From: Candidatus Latescibacterota bacterium
GTDB taxonomy: Bacteria > Latescibacterota > UBA2968 > UBA8231
Direction: 5' to 3'
Assembly (NCBI GenBank): GCA_022819745.1
Contig: JAJEGS010000010.1
Location: forward strand, 1 to 32,208
Length of the DNA stretch: 32,208 nt
A program made the translations under genes and the position numbers. Each line of letters begins with the position of its first letter. Within the stretch, counting starts at the first letter, position 1. Positions 1-9,023 of this stretch are shown piece after piece. Under the pieces are notes generated by a model, which worked only from the letters and a program-made list of their open reading frames with translations, made no database searches and was not told the DNA's origin.

Positions 1-132
1 CAGATACACCACATCAGGGATCGGCTCAATCATCGACCGCGAAAGGGATTGGCATTTCAAACGCCGCATGAAATCTTAGCCCAAGAAACAAGAGGGCAAC
101 CTAAACATGGCGAAATTGCACTTACGAGTTGA
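1..132 (+). CDS. IS30-family transposase, C-terminal end (partial)
   Basis: An open frame runs from the first base to a TGA at 130-132 and encodes 43 residues. It contains RLNHRPRKGLAFQTPHEIL, which matches the conserved C-terminal end of the IS30 transposase integrase-core domain (an RPRK stretch followed by a TP-E motif). The rest of the gene lies outside the window. The bases from about 110 to 147 (TTGCACTTACGAGTTGAATC) resemble the terminal inverted repeat of IS30 elements and overlap the end of the coding frame, which is usual for this family. The element therefore ends just upstream of the SelA-like gene. The family call rests on motif recall; the exact end cannot be fixed without the other terminus. 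Confidence 0.8.
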   Translation, partial: QIHHIRDRLNHRPRKGLAFQTPHEILAQETRGQPKHGEIALTS

Positions 133-206
133 ATCCGCGAACTATTAAAGGCAACCAAGAGCATAGATAGGTCAATCGGCTGGCGTTTCTATAGAAAGGA
201 CTCCTA

Positions 207-1313
207 ATGAGTGGTGCCCTAGCATATCCAACCTACGAAAGCCTCGGCGTCCGTCCCCTGATCAACTGTCAGGGGACCTATACCATCATCAGCGGTTCGT
301 TGATTTTGCCCGAAGTGCGGCAGGCTATGGTCGATGCCTCTAAGCAATACGTCCACCTCGACGAGCTGATGGAGGCCGTCGGGACGCGCATCGGTGAGTT
401 GATGCAGTGCGAGTGGGGGCTTGTTACTAATGGTTGTGCTGCGGCGTTGTGCCAAGTTACGGCCGCTTGTGTGGCCGGTACGGACCCCGAGAAAATGGCG
501 CGGTTGCCCGATGCTACGGGCATGAAAAACCAAGTCCTCGTCCAGCCGAGCCACCGCCACGTGTACGATCACGCCGTACGCATGGTCGGCGTCGAAATAG
601 TCGAGGTCGAAACGCTCGCCGATCTAGAGGCGGCGTTGTCGGACCGCACGGCCATGCTGTTGGTGTTTGGCGATGCGGCCGAGCGGGGCCAGATCTCGGT
701 GGCAGATATGGCGGCGGTTGGGCAGCGGCACGGCGTGCCGACGTTTGTCGATGCCGCGGCCGAGCGACCGGATGTGCCCAACTGGTATCTGGAGCAGGGA
801 GCCGATGCAGTGGCTTATTCGGGGGGCAAATGCTTGCGCGGGCCGCAGGCGTCGGGTTTGGTTTTGGGGCGCAAGGAACTGTTGCAGGCCGCTTTCCTCA
901 ACGGGGCACCGCACCACGCGCTAGGAAGGCCAATGAAGGCGGGCAAGGAAGAAATCATGGGGCTGCTGGCCGCGGTGGAGCAGTGGGTGGTGCGCGACCA
1001 CGCGGCTGAGTGGCGGGAGTGGGAGCGGCGGCTCGCGGTCATAGCCGACGCAGTGGAAAAGTTTCCCTCGGTGGCGACGCAGGTCAACCAGCCCGGGCGC
1101 TCGAATGTTGCGCCGAATTTGGCGGTGCGCTGGGATCGAGAAAAGCTAGCCATCAGCGGTCACGAACTGGCGCGCCAGCTATCGGCTAATCAACCGCGCA
1201 TTGAAATCGCCGCCCACGAAAGCGGCTTTGGTATCAATCCCTATATGATGGAGCCGGGCGAGGAAGACATTGTGGCGCGGCGGGTGCGCGAGATTTTGGC
1301 CGCAGTTGAATAG
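207..1313 (+). CDS. SelA/DgaE-like PLP-dependent transferase
   Basis: This 368-residue protein has the fold-type I PLP enzyme layout of the SelA-like (L-seryl-tRNA(Sec) selenium transferase-related) family. Visible features are the N-terminal LGVRPLINCQGTYT segment, the cofactor Asp in FVDAAAE (D182) and the Schiff-base Lys in YSGGKCLRGPQASG (K208). Members outside selenocysteine synthesis act on amino acids or sugar-acid derivatives (for example the DgaE type). No selB, selD or tRNA-Sec is seen here, so a catabolic lyase or transferase role is more likely than selenocysteine synthesis. The ATG at 207 is preceded by AAAGGA at a good distance. It stands alone, with an IS30 end upstream and the convergent PBP gene ending 3 bases downstream. 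The substrate cannot be inferred. Confidence 0.82.
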   Translation: MSGALAYPTYESLGVRPLINCQGTYTIISGSLILPEVRQAMVDASKQYVHLDELMEAVGTRIGELMQCEWGLVTNGCAAALCQVTAACVAGTDPEKMARLPDATGMKNQVLVQPSHRHVYDHAVRMVGVEIVEVETLADLEAALSDRTAMLLVFGDAAERGQISVADMAAVGQRHGVPTFVDAAAERPDVPNWYLEQGADAVAYSGGKCLRGPQASGLVLGRKELLQAAFLNGAPHHALGRPMKAGKEEIMGLLAAVEQWVVRDHAAEWREWERRLAVIADAVEKFPSVATQVNQPGRSNVAPNLAVRWDREKLAISGHELARQLSANQPRIEIAAHESGFGINPYMMEPGEEDIVARRVREILAAVE

Positions 1314-1316
1314 TGG

Positions 1317-3359
1317 TTAGTTGGGCCGCTCGCCCCGGCGCAAGGCCACGGACAGCGGCTCAACCCCGTCTTTGTTGGGCTTTGAGCTCACCTTGCCAGT
1401 GCGGGGATTCACGCTGTGGATCATCACGTCCTCGGGCACGTCAAAATCCTTTTCAGGCCGCCCCTCGTTTATGGCGATCATAAAATCCGTCCAGATGGGC
1501 ACGGCACCGCTGCCGCCGGTGATTTGCACCCCGCGCGTATCGACCAGCTTATGGGATCGGCGGTCGTCGAATCCCACCCAGACGCTGGCTACTAAGTCTG
1601 GTGTGAAGCCGGTGAACCAAGCGTCGGTATTGTCGTTGGTCGTGCCGGTCTTGCCGGCGGCTGGCCGCGCAAAGCCGAGCTTGCGCACTTGGTGGCCGGT
1701 GCCGCGGTCCACAGTCTGGCGCAAGAGATGGACCATCTGCGCGGCGAGGTCGGGTGCGATGGCTTGGCGGATCTGCGGCTGGTGGGTAAAGATCGGCTGG
1801 CCGTCGGCATCGACGATCCGCTCTATCAAGACCGGCGTCACCTGCAAGCCGTAGTTGGCGAAAGCCCCGTACGCCGCGGCCATTTCCAACACGGTAACTT
1901 CGGCGACGCCCAAGGCAATGCTTCTGTAAGCTCCTATTGGCCCGGCAAAACCCAAGCGGTGGGCTATATCGACGACGCGCTCTGGCCCGACGAGTTCGGA
2001 GATTTGTATGGCCGTGGAGTTGGCCGAGCGAACTAAAGCCCACGCTGCGATCGTCTGTCCCAAGTAGCGGTTGTTGTAGTTGCGCGGTTGCCACTTTCGC
2101 CCATTGACGATATAGGTGCGCCGCTGGTCGTTAAAGATAGTAACCGGACTGATCTCGCCCGCTGCCAAAGCTGCTAGGTAAGCTATGGGCTTAAAGCCGG
2201 AGCCGGGCTGGCGGCGGGCGGTGAGCGCACGGTTGTAGTAGCTGACGAAAATGTCCCGCCCCCCGACCATGGCCAGCACTTTCCCGGTCGGCGACAGGCA
2301 CACCAACGCGCCTTGGACGTAGGCCGGGCGCTCGGCCATCGACGCTTCCGCATAGGGCTTAAACCCCAGCCGCTTATCTAACTCGACCATCCCCTTGGCG
2401 ACCGCTTCTTCAGCCGCTTCTTGCATTGTAATGTCCAAGGTGGTATAGACCTTCAGGCTCCCATAATGCAGGGCCGACGGTCCCCACTGCCGGACGATTT
2501 CTGCGTTGATGGCTTCGACCCAATAGGGTACTGGGTTGCGGGGCGGGTAGCCTGGGTTGATGAGGTCCTCGGCTCGGAGGGCGGCGTATTCCCCGCGCGT
2601 CGCCGGGTCGAGGAAGCCGCTGGCGACCATGCGGTCGAGCACGTGTTGCAGCCGGGAGGTAGCCCGTTGGGGGTGCCGCAGGGGATTGTACTTGGTCGGG
2701 GCGTTGACCTGGCCGATGAGCATGGCGGCGCGGGGCAGGCTCAGCGAGTCTGGGGTGGTGTCGAAGAAGGTGATCGCGGCGTCGTGAATGCCGTAGGCGT
2801 TGGTGCCGTAGAAGACTTCGTTGAGGTACAGCTCTAGGAGGCGATTTTTGTAAGCGGGTTGCCCAGCGGCGTTGGTGTCTGGATATGAGGCGGCAAAGAA
2901 CGCCTCTAGTTGCAAGGCGAGGAGTGCTTCCGAGAGCTTGCGCGCAAAGGTTTTTTCTGGCGAAAAGAACAGGCGCTTGACGAGCTGTTGGGTCAAGGTG
3001 CTGCCGCCGCGCGTAATGCTGCCCTTGCGCAGGTTGTCGCGCACCGCGCCGCCGATGGCCAGCAGGTCGATGCCTCGGTGGTGGTAAAAGTGCGCGTCTT
3101 CCGTGGCGATGAGCGCTTGTACGACGTGGGGGCTGATGTCTTCGAGGCGCACCCATTGGCGGCTCTGATTGAAGGTGTAGATGCGCTCGCCAGAAGCCGC
3201 GTACATCTCCGTGCCAGGGCGAATGCCCAACTCGTGCGGATCGGTGGGCAGGCTGGGCAAGTTAGGGGCCATGCGCCAGATGGCGTACCCCACTCCCGCC
3301 CCACCCGCCAAGATGAAGAACACAGCCAAGACCACGCCGATGAGTAGCGCACGTCTCAT
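1317..3359 (-). CDS. Penicillin-binding protein 1A-type transglycosylase/transpeptidase
   Basis: Bifunctional class A PBP (680 residues) that polymerises lipid II glycans and cross-links their peptides in the periplasm. A short cytoplasmic tail and one membrane segment (about residues 5-28) precede a GT51 domain with ATEDAHFYHHRG (catalytic Glu87), RGGSTLTQQ and KNRLLELYLNEVFYG. The transpeptidase domain carries the Ser-x-x-Lys box SGFK (Ser387), the SAN triad (445-447) and KTGTTNDNTDAWF (KTG at 570-572). All expected catalytic residues are present and the length is typical. The start codon overlaps the stop of the upstream membrane-anchored protein gene by 4 bases (ATGA), so the two are probably translationally coupled. 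Alternative: a PbpC or PBP1B-type member; the domain order fits PBP1A best. Confidence 0.93.
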   Translation of the reverse strand: MRRALLIGVVLAVFFILAGGAGVGYAIWRMAPNLPSLPTDPHELGIRPGTEMYAASGERIYTFNQSRQWVRLEDISPHVVQALIATEDAHFYHHRGIDLLAIGGAVRDNLRKGSITRGGSTLTQQLVKRLFFSPEKTFARKLSEALLALQLEAFFAASYPDTNAAGQPAYKNRLLELYLNEVFYGTNAYGIHDAAITFFDTTPDSLSLPRAAMLIGQVNAPTKYNPLRHPQRATSRLQHVLDRMVASGFLDPATRGEYAALRAEDLINPGYPPRNPVPYWVEAINAEIVRQWGPSALHYGSLKVYTTLDITMQEAAEEAVAKGMVELDKRLGFKPYAEASMAERPAYVQGALVCLSPTGKVLAMVGGRDIFVSYYNRALTARRQPGSGFKPIAYLAALAAGEISPVTIFNDQRRTYIVNGRKWQPRNYNNRYLGQTIAAWALVRSANSTAIQISELVGPERVVDIAHRLGFAGPIGAYRSIALGVAEVTVLEMAAAYGAFANYGLQVTPVLIERIVDADGQPIFTHQPQIRQAIAPDLAAQMVHLLRQTVDRGTGHQVRKLGFARPAAGKTGTTNDNTDAWFTGFTPDLVASVWVGFDDRRSHKLVDTRGVQITGGSGAVPIWTDFMIAINEGRPEKDFDVPEDVMIHSVNPRTGKVSSKPNKDGVEPLSVALRRGERPN

Positions 3360-4249
3360 TGTTCTTCCAATCCGAGGTGTTGTTGCACGGACTGGGCCGG
3401 AAGCACGAGCGCTGTGGCCTCTTGGCCTGGCAAGAGTGCGTACGCGGCGAATTGGTCTTCGTCTCCAGTGCGGGTCAGACGCAGTTCAAAGCCGTCTGCG
3501 CTGTCCCAGGCTGTGAGTAGATGCTTGTTCTCGCCCTGGCGCAGCGAATCGGCCCGCGTTTGCACGACCTCCGCTAGGGCGGCTGTGATGACCGGCCCGG
3601 CATCGCTTTGCGCACGCTCAGGGTCAGGACCCAAAAGCGGCGCTAAATGCTGACGCCAGTAGGCCATGTCTTCCTCTTTCATCCTCAGAAAAGTCCAAGC
3701 CTCGGGCTCGTCTTTTGCCAGCAGGGACTTGTGAAGCTGGTAGAAGAGCGAACCGTCTTCTAGGGCCATTTGCGCGCCGACGAGGGCGCGGAGATACGAA
3801 CCGTGGTCGGGTACGATAGCTTGGGTTAGCAACAAGCGGCCCTGCTCGTAGATCTGCAGGGAATAGGCGAGTTCGCGTAGGTTTTCCGGGCTGAGGAGAT
3901 CGGGCTGAAGGGCGGAGTCGCGCCGTGCGACCGCAAAGAACGCCGCGTGGGTGCCGTGGTACTGAAGTTGGTAGTGGTTTTGCAAGACCGGCAGCGGGGT
4001 TTGGCGCGGCTCTAGCGGCACCTCGGCCAGCGAGTCGGATAGGGCCATGCGAGTCTGCCGGCTGGCGAGAATGCCCTGCCAGAGCGCACCTCCTGGCTGG
4101 CGTTTGGAGTTTTGCTGCATCAGGTATTGACCGATGTAGCGGGCCACGTATTGGGTTCGGTACTCAAGCAAAAAAAGTACGCCAGCAGCCCCCAAAGGCA
4201 CCAGCGCACACAGGGCTATGCGGACGAGGCCGTAGAGCAAGGATAACAT
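3356..4249 (-). CDS. Hypothetical membrane-anchored protein, PBP partner
   Basis: A 297-residue protein I do not recognise. Residues about 7-28 form one hydrophobic helix and the remainder is soluble and rich in Leu, Gln and charged residues, consistent with a single-pass anchor and a periplasmic domain. There is no lipobox and no catalytic motif I can name. It is the first gene of a two-gene unit with the class A PBP and overlaps it by 4 bases (ATGA). Coupling to a peptidoglycan synthase suggests a regulator or scaffold of that enzyme, by context only. The opposite-strand lipoprotein gene starts 112 bases away, so the gap at 4250-4361 should hold divergent promoters; I could not identify clear -35/-10 pairs there. 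Confidence 0.7.
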   Translation of the reverse strand: MLSLLYGLVRIALCALVPLGAAGVLFLLEYRTQYVARYIGQYLMQQNSKRQPGGALWQGILASRQTRMALSDSLAEVPLEPRQTPLPVLQNHYQLQYHGTHAAFFAVARRDSALQPDLLSPENLRELAYSLQIYEQGRLLLTQAIVPDHGSYLRALVGAQMALEDGSLFYQLHKSLLAKDEPEAWTFLRMKEEDMAYWRQHLAPLLGPDPERAQSDAGPVITAALAEVVQTRADSLRQGENKHLLTAWDSADGFELRLTRTGDEDQFAAYALLPGQEATALVLPAQSVQQHLGLEEQ

Positions 4250-4361
4250 AGCGACACAATAAGTTCAGGACAGCTACTTGTCAAAAGTGCTTGCCCATTT
4301 TGGGCGGCTAATGGTACTTTTGGCTGAGAGGCGATTAATCTATCTGGGGAGGTAGAAAAAT

Positions 4362-5348
4362 ATGAAACGCCTAAAATTTGCATGGATTGCCGTCGTCGTT
4401 GGGTTGTGGCACTGCGGCGACGAGGGCGAAAAGGGCACCAGTCCCGTCGCGCCCATTGATTCTCCGCAGACACCGCGCGCGCTAAGTGTGGAGCGCATCG
4501 GCGATGGCGAGGTATGGCTCAATTGGCAGGCTGTCGAGGGCGATGGCGAGGTGCTCTACGTCGTTTATCGCTCGGTCGGAGACGACGCGACCGTGGCCAT
4601 TGACTCCACGTTTGAGACCCGATACAAGGATCAGGGGCTACGATACGAGCTGGAGTACACCTATCGAGTAACCGCGATAAACGGCGGCGGCGAGAGCAGC
4701 CCCTCGAATGCCGTCAGCGGCCAGCCCCTCAACAGCTTGACGCCGCAGCGGCCGATCGCGGTGCGCGCCGTTGCGCATCACCTCGAAGTACTCGGCCAGC
4801 TCGACATCGCACTCGATTGGGCTGACAACGCGGAGACCGATCTCGCAGGTTACCGGGTCTATCGCTCGACTGAGCAGGGTTTCGCGCCGACCCTTGGGCA
4901 TTTGCTCATGCAGGTGTCGGGGCCGAGCTTCATCGACGCGGAGATCGCGGTGGGCACGGTGTACTACTACCGAATTACGGCGATAGATCTCGGCGGCAAG
5001 GAAAGCAAGGCCTCCGAGGAAGTAAGCGACGTCGCACTACCCTCGCCGGTGCCGTTGGTCCCGGTCGCCGGAGAAGAAGCCGCGGCACCGTTGACCTTTA
5101 CTTGGAATCGCTTGCCCGAGGCGCGCGCATTCCGGGTGATCGTCACTACCTCACTGACCAGTGGCGAAGTGTCAGACATACCGCTGACTAGCGATACCAC
5201 GGCCGTATTTACCGGTCGCATTAAGGATGGGGGCTTGGTCGCGCTCGAACCCGGACAAGTGTACTACTGGAAGGTTGTGGCCAGTACGCACGCCGAGGGG
5301 ATTGAGAATTCGGTGAGTCGGGTCGAGAGTTTTAAAGTGGCTGAGTAG
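4362..5348 (+). CDS. Fibronectin type III domain lipoprotein (putative)
   Basis: 328 residues. The N-terminus has Lys/Arg, a hydrophobic core and a Cys at position 18 followed by an acidic, Ser/Pro linker, as in lipoproteins, but the residues before the Cys (L-W-H) are a poor lipobox because His at -1 is unusual. Two fibronectin-III repeats are visible at about residues 36-122 and 127-222, each with W-x-A near the start, a Y-x-V-Y-R strand (YVVYRS, YRVYRS) and a Y-x-Y-R-[VI]-T-A-I strand. A third beta-sandwich-like region with YYWKVVAS fills 225-328. It is probably a surface or periplasmic binding protein; no enzyme motif is seen. GGGGAGG upstream of the ATG is a strong ribosome site. The stop lies one base before the next gene, so co-transcription is likely. 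Confidence 0.75.
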   Translation: MKRLKFAWIAVVVGLWHCGDEGEKGTSPVAPIDSPQTPRALSVERIGDGEVWLNWQAVEGDGEVLYVVYRSVGDDATVAIDSTFETRYKDQGLRYELEYTYRVTAINGGGESSPSNAVSGQPLNSLTPQRPIAVRAVAHHLEVLGQLDIALDWADNAETDLAGYRVYRSTEQGFAPTLGHLLMQVSGPSFIDAEIAVGTVYYYRITAIDLGGKESKASEEVSDVALPSPVPLVPVAGEEAAAPLTFTWNRLPEARAFRVIVTTSLTSGEVSDIPLTSDTTAVFTGRIKDGGLVALEPGQVYYWKVVASTHAEGIENSVSRVESFKVAE

Positions 5349-5349
5349 G

Positions 5350-6672
5350 ATGGACGCGGATATAGACGCTGGGGCACTGCGCGTTGTCGAGACCTTGCGC
5401 CGGGCTGGCTTCCAAGCGCTGCTAGCCGGTGGTTGCGTGCGCGACTTGGCATTGGGACGCGTGCCTAAGGACTGGGATGTAGCTACGGATGCGGGGCCAG
5501 AAGAGGTGGCTGCACTCTTTGAGCACACGGTGCCGGTGGGCGCGCAGTTTGGTATCTCATTGGTGGTGCTCGACGAGGGCGACTACGAGGTAGCGCGCTT
5601 TCGTCGCGACGGCCCGTACCGCGATAGCCGCCGTCCCGCATCCATCGAGCCAGCCGACGCCCGCGCCGATGCCGCGCGCCGCGACTTTACCATCAACGGT
5701 TTGTTCTACGACCCGGAGAGCGGTGAACTGCTCGATTACGTCGGCGGACAGCGCGACCTCGACGCCAAGGTCATCCGCGCCATCGGCGACCCGGCCGCGC
5801 GCTTTGCTGAAGACCATCTGCGCCTGTTGCGGGCCGTGCGCTTTGCCGCTCGGCTCGACTTTACCATCGAACCCGCGACGTGGGATGTGCTCTGTGCTCA
5901 GGTCGAGTCCATTGCCAGCGTCAGTGCCGAGCGCATCCGCGACGAGCTAACCCTGCTGTTGACCGAGGGGGGGGCCAAGTGCGGCTTGCGCCTTTTGGAT
6001 CAGTCGGGCCTGCTGCAAGCCGTGCTGCCGGAAGTCGCGGCCATGCGAGGCGTGCCGCAAGACGCTGAATTCCATCCCGAAGGCGATGTGTGGACCCATG
6101 TCCAGCTTCTCTTTGATCATCTCGACGAGCCGTCGGCTGAGCTGGCTTGGAGTGCGTTGCTGCACGACATTGGCAAACCATCTACTATGGTGCGAGCCGA
6201 GCGCATCCGCTTCCACGGCCACGACGCGATTGGGGCCAAAATGGCGGCGGCGATCTGCGGGCGGCTGCGGATGTCCAACGAAGCGCGGCGGGTCATCGGC
6301 ACGCTCGTGGCCGACCACATGCGGATAAGCCATGTGCGCCAGATGCGCTCGAGTACGCTTGTGCGCCTGTTGCGCGAGCCGCACTTTCCCGAGTTGCTCG
6401 AATTGCACCGCGCCGATTGCTTGGCCAGCCACGGCAAGCTCGACCTGTACGAGTTTTGCCAAGAGCAGTTGGCCGCCTTAAAAAAGGAACATCTGCGCCC
6501 ACCGGCTTTGCTCACCGGAGACGATCTAATCGCCTTGGGCTTTGCGCCTGGGCCTCTGTTTAGGGAAATTCTCGCCGCGGTCGAGGATGCTCAGTTGGAA
6601 GGGCGACTCGACAACTACCAATCTGCGCTGCGTTTCGTACAGCGCAAATTCTGCGCTGAGCCTGCTGCCTAA
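5350..6672 (+). CDS. CCA-adding-type tRNA nucleotidyltransferase with HD domain
   Basis: 440 residues of the class II nucleotidyltransferase / poly(A) polymerase family. The head domain has LLAGGCVRDLALGR and the metal-binding pair in KDWDVATD (Asp41, Asp43), then RRDFTINGLFYD (110-120) and the RNA-binding region with LRLLRAVRFAARLDF. A C-terminal HD domain follows, with LLHDIGKP (His272-Asp273) and later His/Asp residues. Enzymes of this build add or repair the 3' CCA end of tRNA; some relatives add only A or CC, or are poly(A) polymerases, and the sequence alone does not decide between these. The ATG is one base after the lipoprotein stop. The length fits the HD-bearing bacterial CCA enzymes. 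Confidence 0.88.
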   Translation: MDADIDAGALRVVETLRRAGFQALLAGGCVRDLALGRVPKDWDVATDAGPEEVAALFEHTVPVGAQFGISLVVLDEGDYEVARFRRDGPYRDSRRPASIEPADARADAARRDFTINGLFYDPESGELLDYVGGQRDLDAKVIRAIGDPAARFAEDHLRLLRAVRFAARLDFTIEPATWDVLCAQVESIASVSAERIRDELTLLLTEGGAKCGLRLLDQSGLLQAVLPEVAAMRGVPQDAEFHPEGDVWTHVQLLFDHLDEPSAELAWSALLHDIGKPSTMVRAERIRFHGHDAIGAKMAAAICGRLRMSNEARRVIGTLVADHMRISHVRQMRSSTLVRLLREPHFPELLELHRADCLASHGKLDLYEFCQEQLAALKKEHLRPPALLTGDDLIALGFAPGPLFREILAAVEDAQLEGRLDNYQSALRFVQRKFCAEPAA

Positions 6673-6716
6673 TTCACAAGATGATCCGCAGATGGACGCA
6701 GATAATCGCAGAATTT

Positions 6717-6742
6717 TAGGGGCGACCGGCCGGTCGCCCCTA
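6717..6742. repeat. 26-bp perfect palindrome between convergent genes
   Basis: The bases from TAGGGGCGACCGG to its exact reverse complement form an uninterrupted 26-bp palindrome in the gap between two convergent genes. It is preceded by a purine-rich GCAGATGGACGCAGAT stretch. No T-run follows on either strand, so a classical intrinsic terminator is not supported, although the hairpin would be very stable. It looks like a dispersed intergenic element (REP-like). Confidence 0.6.
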
Positions 6743-6773
6743 CATGCTGCCGGGCGGTTTGTGCAACGTGCGT

Positions 6774-8675
6774 TCAGTTTAGACCCCGCTTGAGTACCTC
6801 TAGTACCGGCTGGTGCCCTGCTGGCGACATCAGGTACAGTCCACTCCAACCTTCAGCGCGGACTTGACGCACTTGCTCGGCAGCCAATTCGACGCCCGCT
6901 TTGGCTTGGTCGGCTGGGTCTGCATACGCGGATAGCTCGGCAAAAATCGCTTCCGGCACAACCACTCCGGGCACCTCGGCAATGCGCCGGGCGTGTTCCA
7001 ACCCCCGCAGCACCATGACCCCCACAATGATCGGCACCTGAGCGCGATAAGTGGTCAGGGCCGCTAGAGCCTTGCGGTCAAAGGTCGGCTGGGTCATTAC
7101 GTAATCGGCTCCCGCGTCGATTTTGTGCGCCAGCCGCTCCCACTCGCGCTGGAGATCGAGGGCTTCTGGCTCGCAGCCTGTGCCAATGGTAAAGTGGGTG
7201 CGGGGGTCGCGGTGCGAGCCGAGCGATTGGCCGCCAAAGTCCAGTCCGGCATTGAGAAAGGCGTGGGTATAGCGAATGAGAGCGGTGGAGTCGAGGTCGA
7301 AAACAGCGGTCGAGCGCGGATAGGTCGGGGCCATTTTCGGGGGATCGCCGGTGATGAAGAGGACGTTGTGGATGCGGTTGGCCCAGTAGCCGATGAGCCG
7401 GCTTTGCAACCCCATGACGTTGAGGTCGCGGCTGGTACAGTGGGGAATTAGCTCAAGGAGGTCGCGCTCCCAGCGCAGGCGGCGGCGGATGAGGTGGATG
7501 AAGTCGCCCGGCGGCATTAGAGGGATACCGCGCGAGCCATCGGTTATGTCGAGGGCATCGGCCAAGCCCGAGGCGGCCAACTCGGCGACAAAAGCGAGCC
7601 GGGCTTTTAGTCCGCCGGTGCCGCGCGGGGGCAGCAGCTCGACGCTGACGGCGAATTGGCCGTCGAAGAGCTTGCGCGAGAATGGGCCATTGCGGCGCTT
7701 GGCGGCTGCGGCGGTTGGTTGCTGGTCCGGCGTCCTTGCCAACGGGACGATGCGCTTCCCAGCCGCAAGGCCGTGGAGGTAGTTGTGCATCTCGTGGATG
7801 TGGGGGGGATGGACCTCGCAACAGCCGCCGATGAGGCGTGCGCCCTTGTGCGCCATTTCGCGGGCAAAGCGCCCCATGCACTCGGGGTTGACGCCCGTCA
7901 GATAGCGATGGCCTACGCGCCGGAACTCACCGCCGTTGGGCATGACCGCGAGTTGGACTTGGCCGTCGCGCACGGATGCACATTCTTGCGCTGCGACGAG
8001 GAAAGCCCGCGCTTCCGCGAGCGCACAGCAGTTGATGCCAACGACATCTGCGCCCAAGGCCGCGGCGGTTTGGATGTATGTTTGGGGGGCTTGCTCCCAC
8101 GTGCCGTCGCGCTGGTGCAAGGCCATCTGGACTATGACTGGCACGGGGTTGTCGAGATCCTGTAGGAGCTCTAAGAGGGCGGCGACCTGATCGAGGCAGG
8201 TAAAAGTTTCCAAGAGCAGGGCATCGACACCGCTGCCGACGAGGGCCTCGATTTGGGCGCGGTACAGGTCGCTGGCCGTGCGCGGGGATTGGGCCGCTGG
8301 CAGGGGTGGGCCTAGGGAGCCGAGGACGAACAAAGGATCGCTGCACTGGACCTGTTGGCAGTATTGATCAATGGCCTCGCGTGCCAAGCGCACGGCTGTC
8401 GCGTTGAGCTCGGCGATGGACGCAGCGGAAGGATAGGTCGCGTTGGCGGCAAAGGAATTGCTGGTCAGGCATTGGGCACCGGCTTGCAGATATTCGAGGT
8501 GGAGTTGGCGGACGAGTGCTGGGCGGGTGAGGTTGAAGGCTTCGTAGAGGTGATTTTGCTCGGAGACGCGGCCGGTAAGCGCGAATAGGTAAGAGCCCAA
8601 GGCACCATCGGCTAGCAAGGGGCGGTGGTGGAGGGCGGCGAGGAATGGGTGCATGGGGACAGTGGGGTTGTCCAC
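6774..8675 (-). CDS. Bifunctional homocysteine S-methyltransferase / 5,10-methylenetetrahydrofolate reductase
   Basis: 633 residues with two enzymes fused, as in YitJ-type proteins. The N-terminal half is a Pfam homocysteine S-methyltransferase barrel: LLADGALGSYL at the start and zinc-ligand cysteines in GINC (Cys216) and GGCC (Cys285, Cys286). The C-terminal half, from about residue 330, is a methylene-THF reductase barrel with the early Glu in SVELLPPRG, LDITDG, HCTSRDLN and ITGDPP. It would make methyl-THF and methylate homocysteine to methionine in the cytoplasm. The start chosen is a GTG that overlaps the TAG of the nitrile hydratase accessory gene (TAGTG); an ATG seven codons in (8654) is an alternative. 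The linkage to nitrile hydratase may reflect only co-transcription. Confidence 0.92.
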   Translation of the reverse strand: MDNPTVPMHPFLAALHHRPLLADGALGSYLFALTGRVSEQNHLYEAFNLTRPALVRQLHLEYLQAGAQCLTSNSFAANATYPSAASIAELNATAVRLAREAIDQYCQQVQCSDPLFVLGSLGPPLPAAQSPRTASDLYRAQIEALVGSGVDALLLETFTCLDQVAALLELLQDLDNPVPVIVQMALHQRDGTWEQAPQTYIQTAAALGADVVGINCCALAEARAFLVAAQECASVRDGQVQLAVMPNGGEFRRVGHRYLTGVNPECMGRFAREMAHKGARLIGGCCEVHPPHIHEMHNYLHGLAAGKRIVPLARTPDQQPTAAAAKRRNGPFSRKLFDGQFAVSVELLPPRGTGGLKARLAFVAELAASGLADALDITDGSRGIPLMPPGDFIHLIRRRLRWERDLLELIPHCTSRDLNVMGLQSRLIGYWANRIHNVLFITGDPPKMAPTYPRSTAVFDLDSTALIRYTHAFLNAGLDFGGQSLGSHRDPRTHFTIGTGCEPEALDLQREWERLAHKIDAGADYVMTQPTFDRKALAALTTYRAQVPIIVGVMVLRGLEHARRIAEVPGVVVPEAIFAELSAYADPADQAKAGVELAAEQVRQVRAEGWSGLYLMSPAGHQPVLEVLKRGLN

Positions 8676-9013
8676 TAATGCTCGTGCTCGTTGTCAATGC
8701 CAGCGGCGTATTCCGCAGTTTTGGCGTCTAGTTGTTCTCGGCTGAGCAAGCCCTTCGTAATGATCAACTCTTCGAGCGAAGCGATCCAGCGGGTGTAATA
8801 GTTAGCGGGGTCGTTGTTTTGGTCGGCCGTCGCGATTGTCGCTGCTAATTCCGCACTGAACTCGCGCCATTCGTAGAGGTCTTGCTGGTTAAGTGCAACG
8901 GCAAGACCAAAGGCGCGTGCTTCCCAAGGGGCCTGAAAAATTAGTTCGCCATTTTCTCGCGGCAGGGCGATTTGTGCTTCCATTGTGGCAATTTGTCGGT
9001 CGGCTTGTTGCAT
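8675..9013 (-). CDS. Nitrile hydratase accessory protein (activator, cobalt type)
   Basis: 112 residues resembling the N-terminal helical part of nitrile hydratase beta: PRENGELIFQAPWEARAFGLAVAL near the start, then WREFSAELAA, YYTRWIASLEELI and a C-terminal stretch with His/Glu. Proteins of this type (P14K/NhlE class) follow the alpha gene in cobalt-type operons and chaperone cobalt insertion into alpha and cysteine oxidation. The acidic, His-containing tail (DNEHEH) could bind metal. It starts 10 bases after the alpha stop and its stop overlaps the downstream methyltransferase start. Identification rests on the beta-like motif plus position. Confidence 0.85.
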   Translation of the reverse strand: MQQADRQIATMEAQIALPRENGELIFQAPWEARAFGLAVALNQQDLYEWREFSAELAATIATADQNNDPANYYTRWIASLEELIITKGLLSREQLDAKTAEYAAGIDNEHEH

Positions 9014-9023
9014 TACCCCAGCC

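Noticed and set aside
207..1313. SelA proper (selenocysteine synthesis)
   Set aside because: No selB, selD, tRNA-Sec or SECIS-type context; the SelA-like family includes many unrelated catabolic enzymes.
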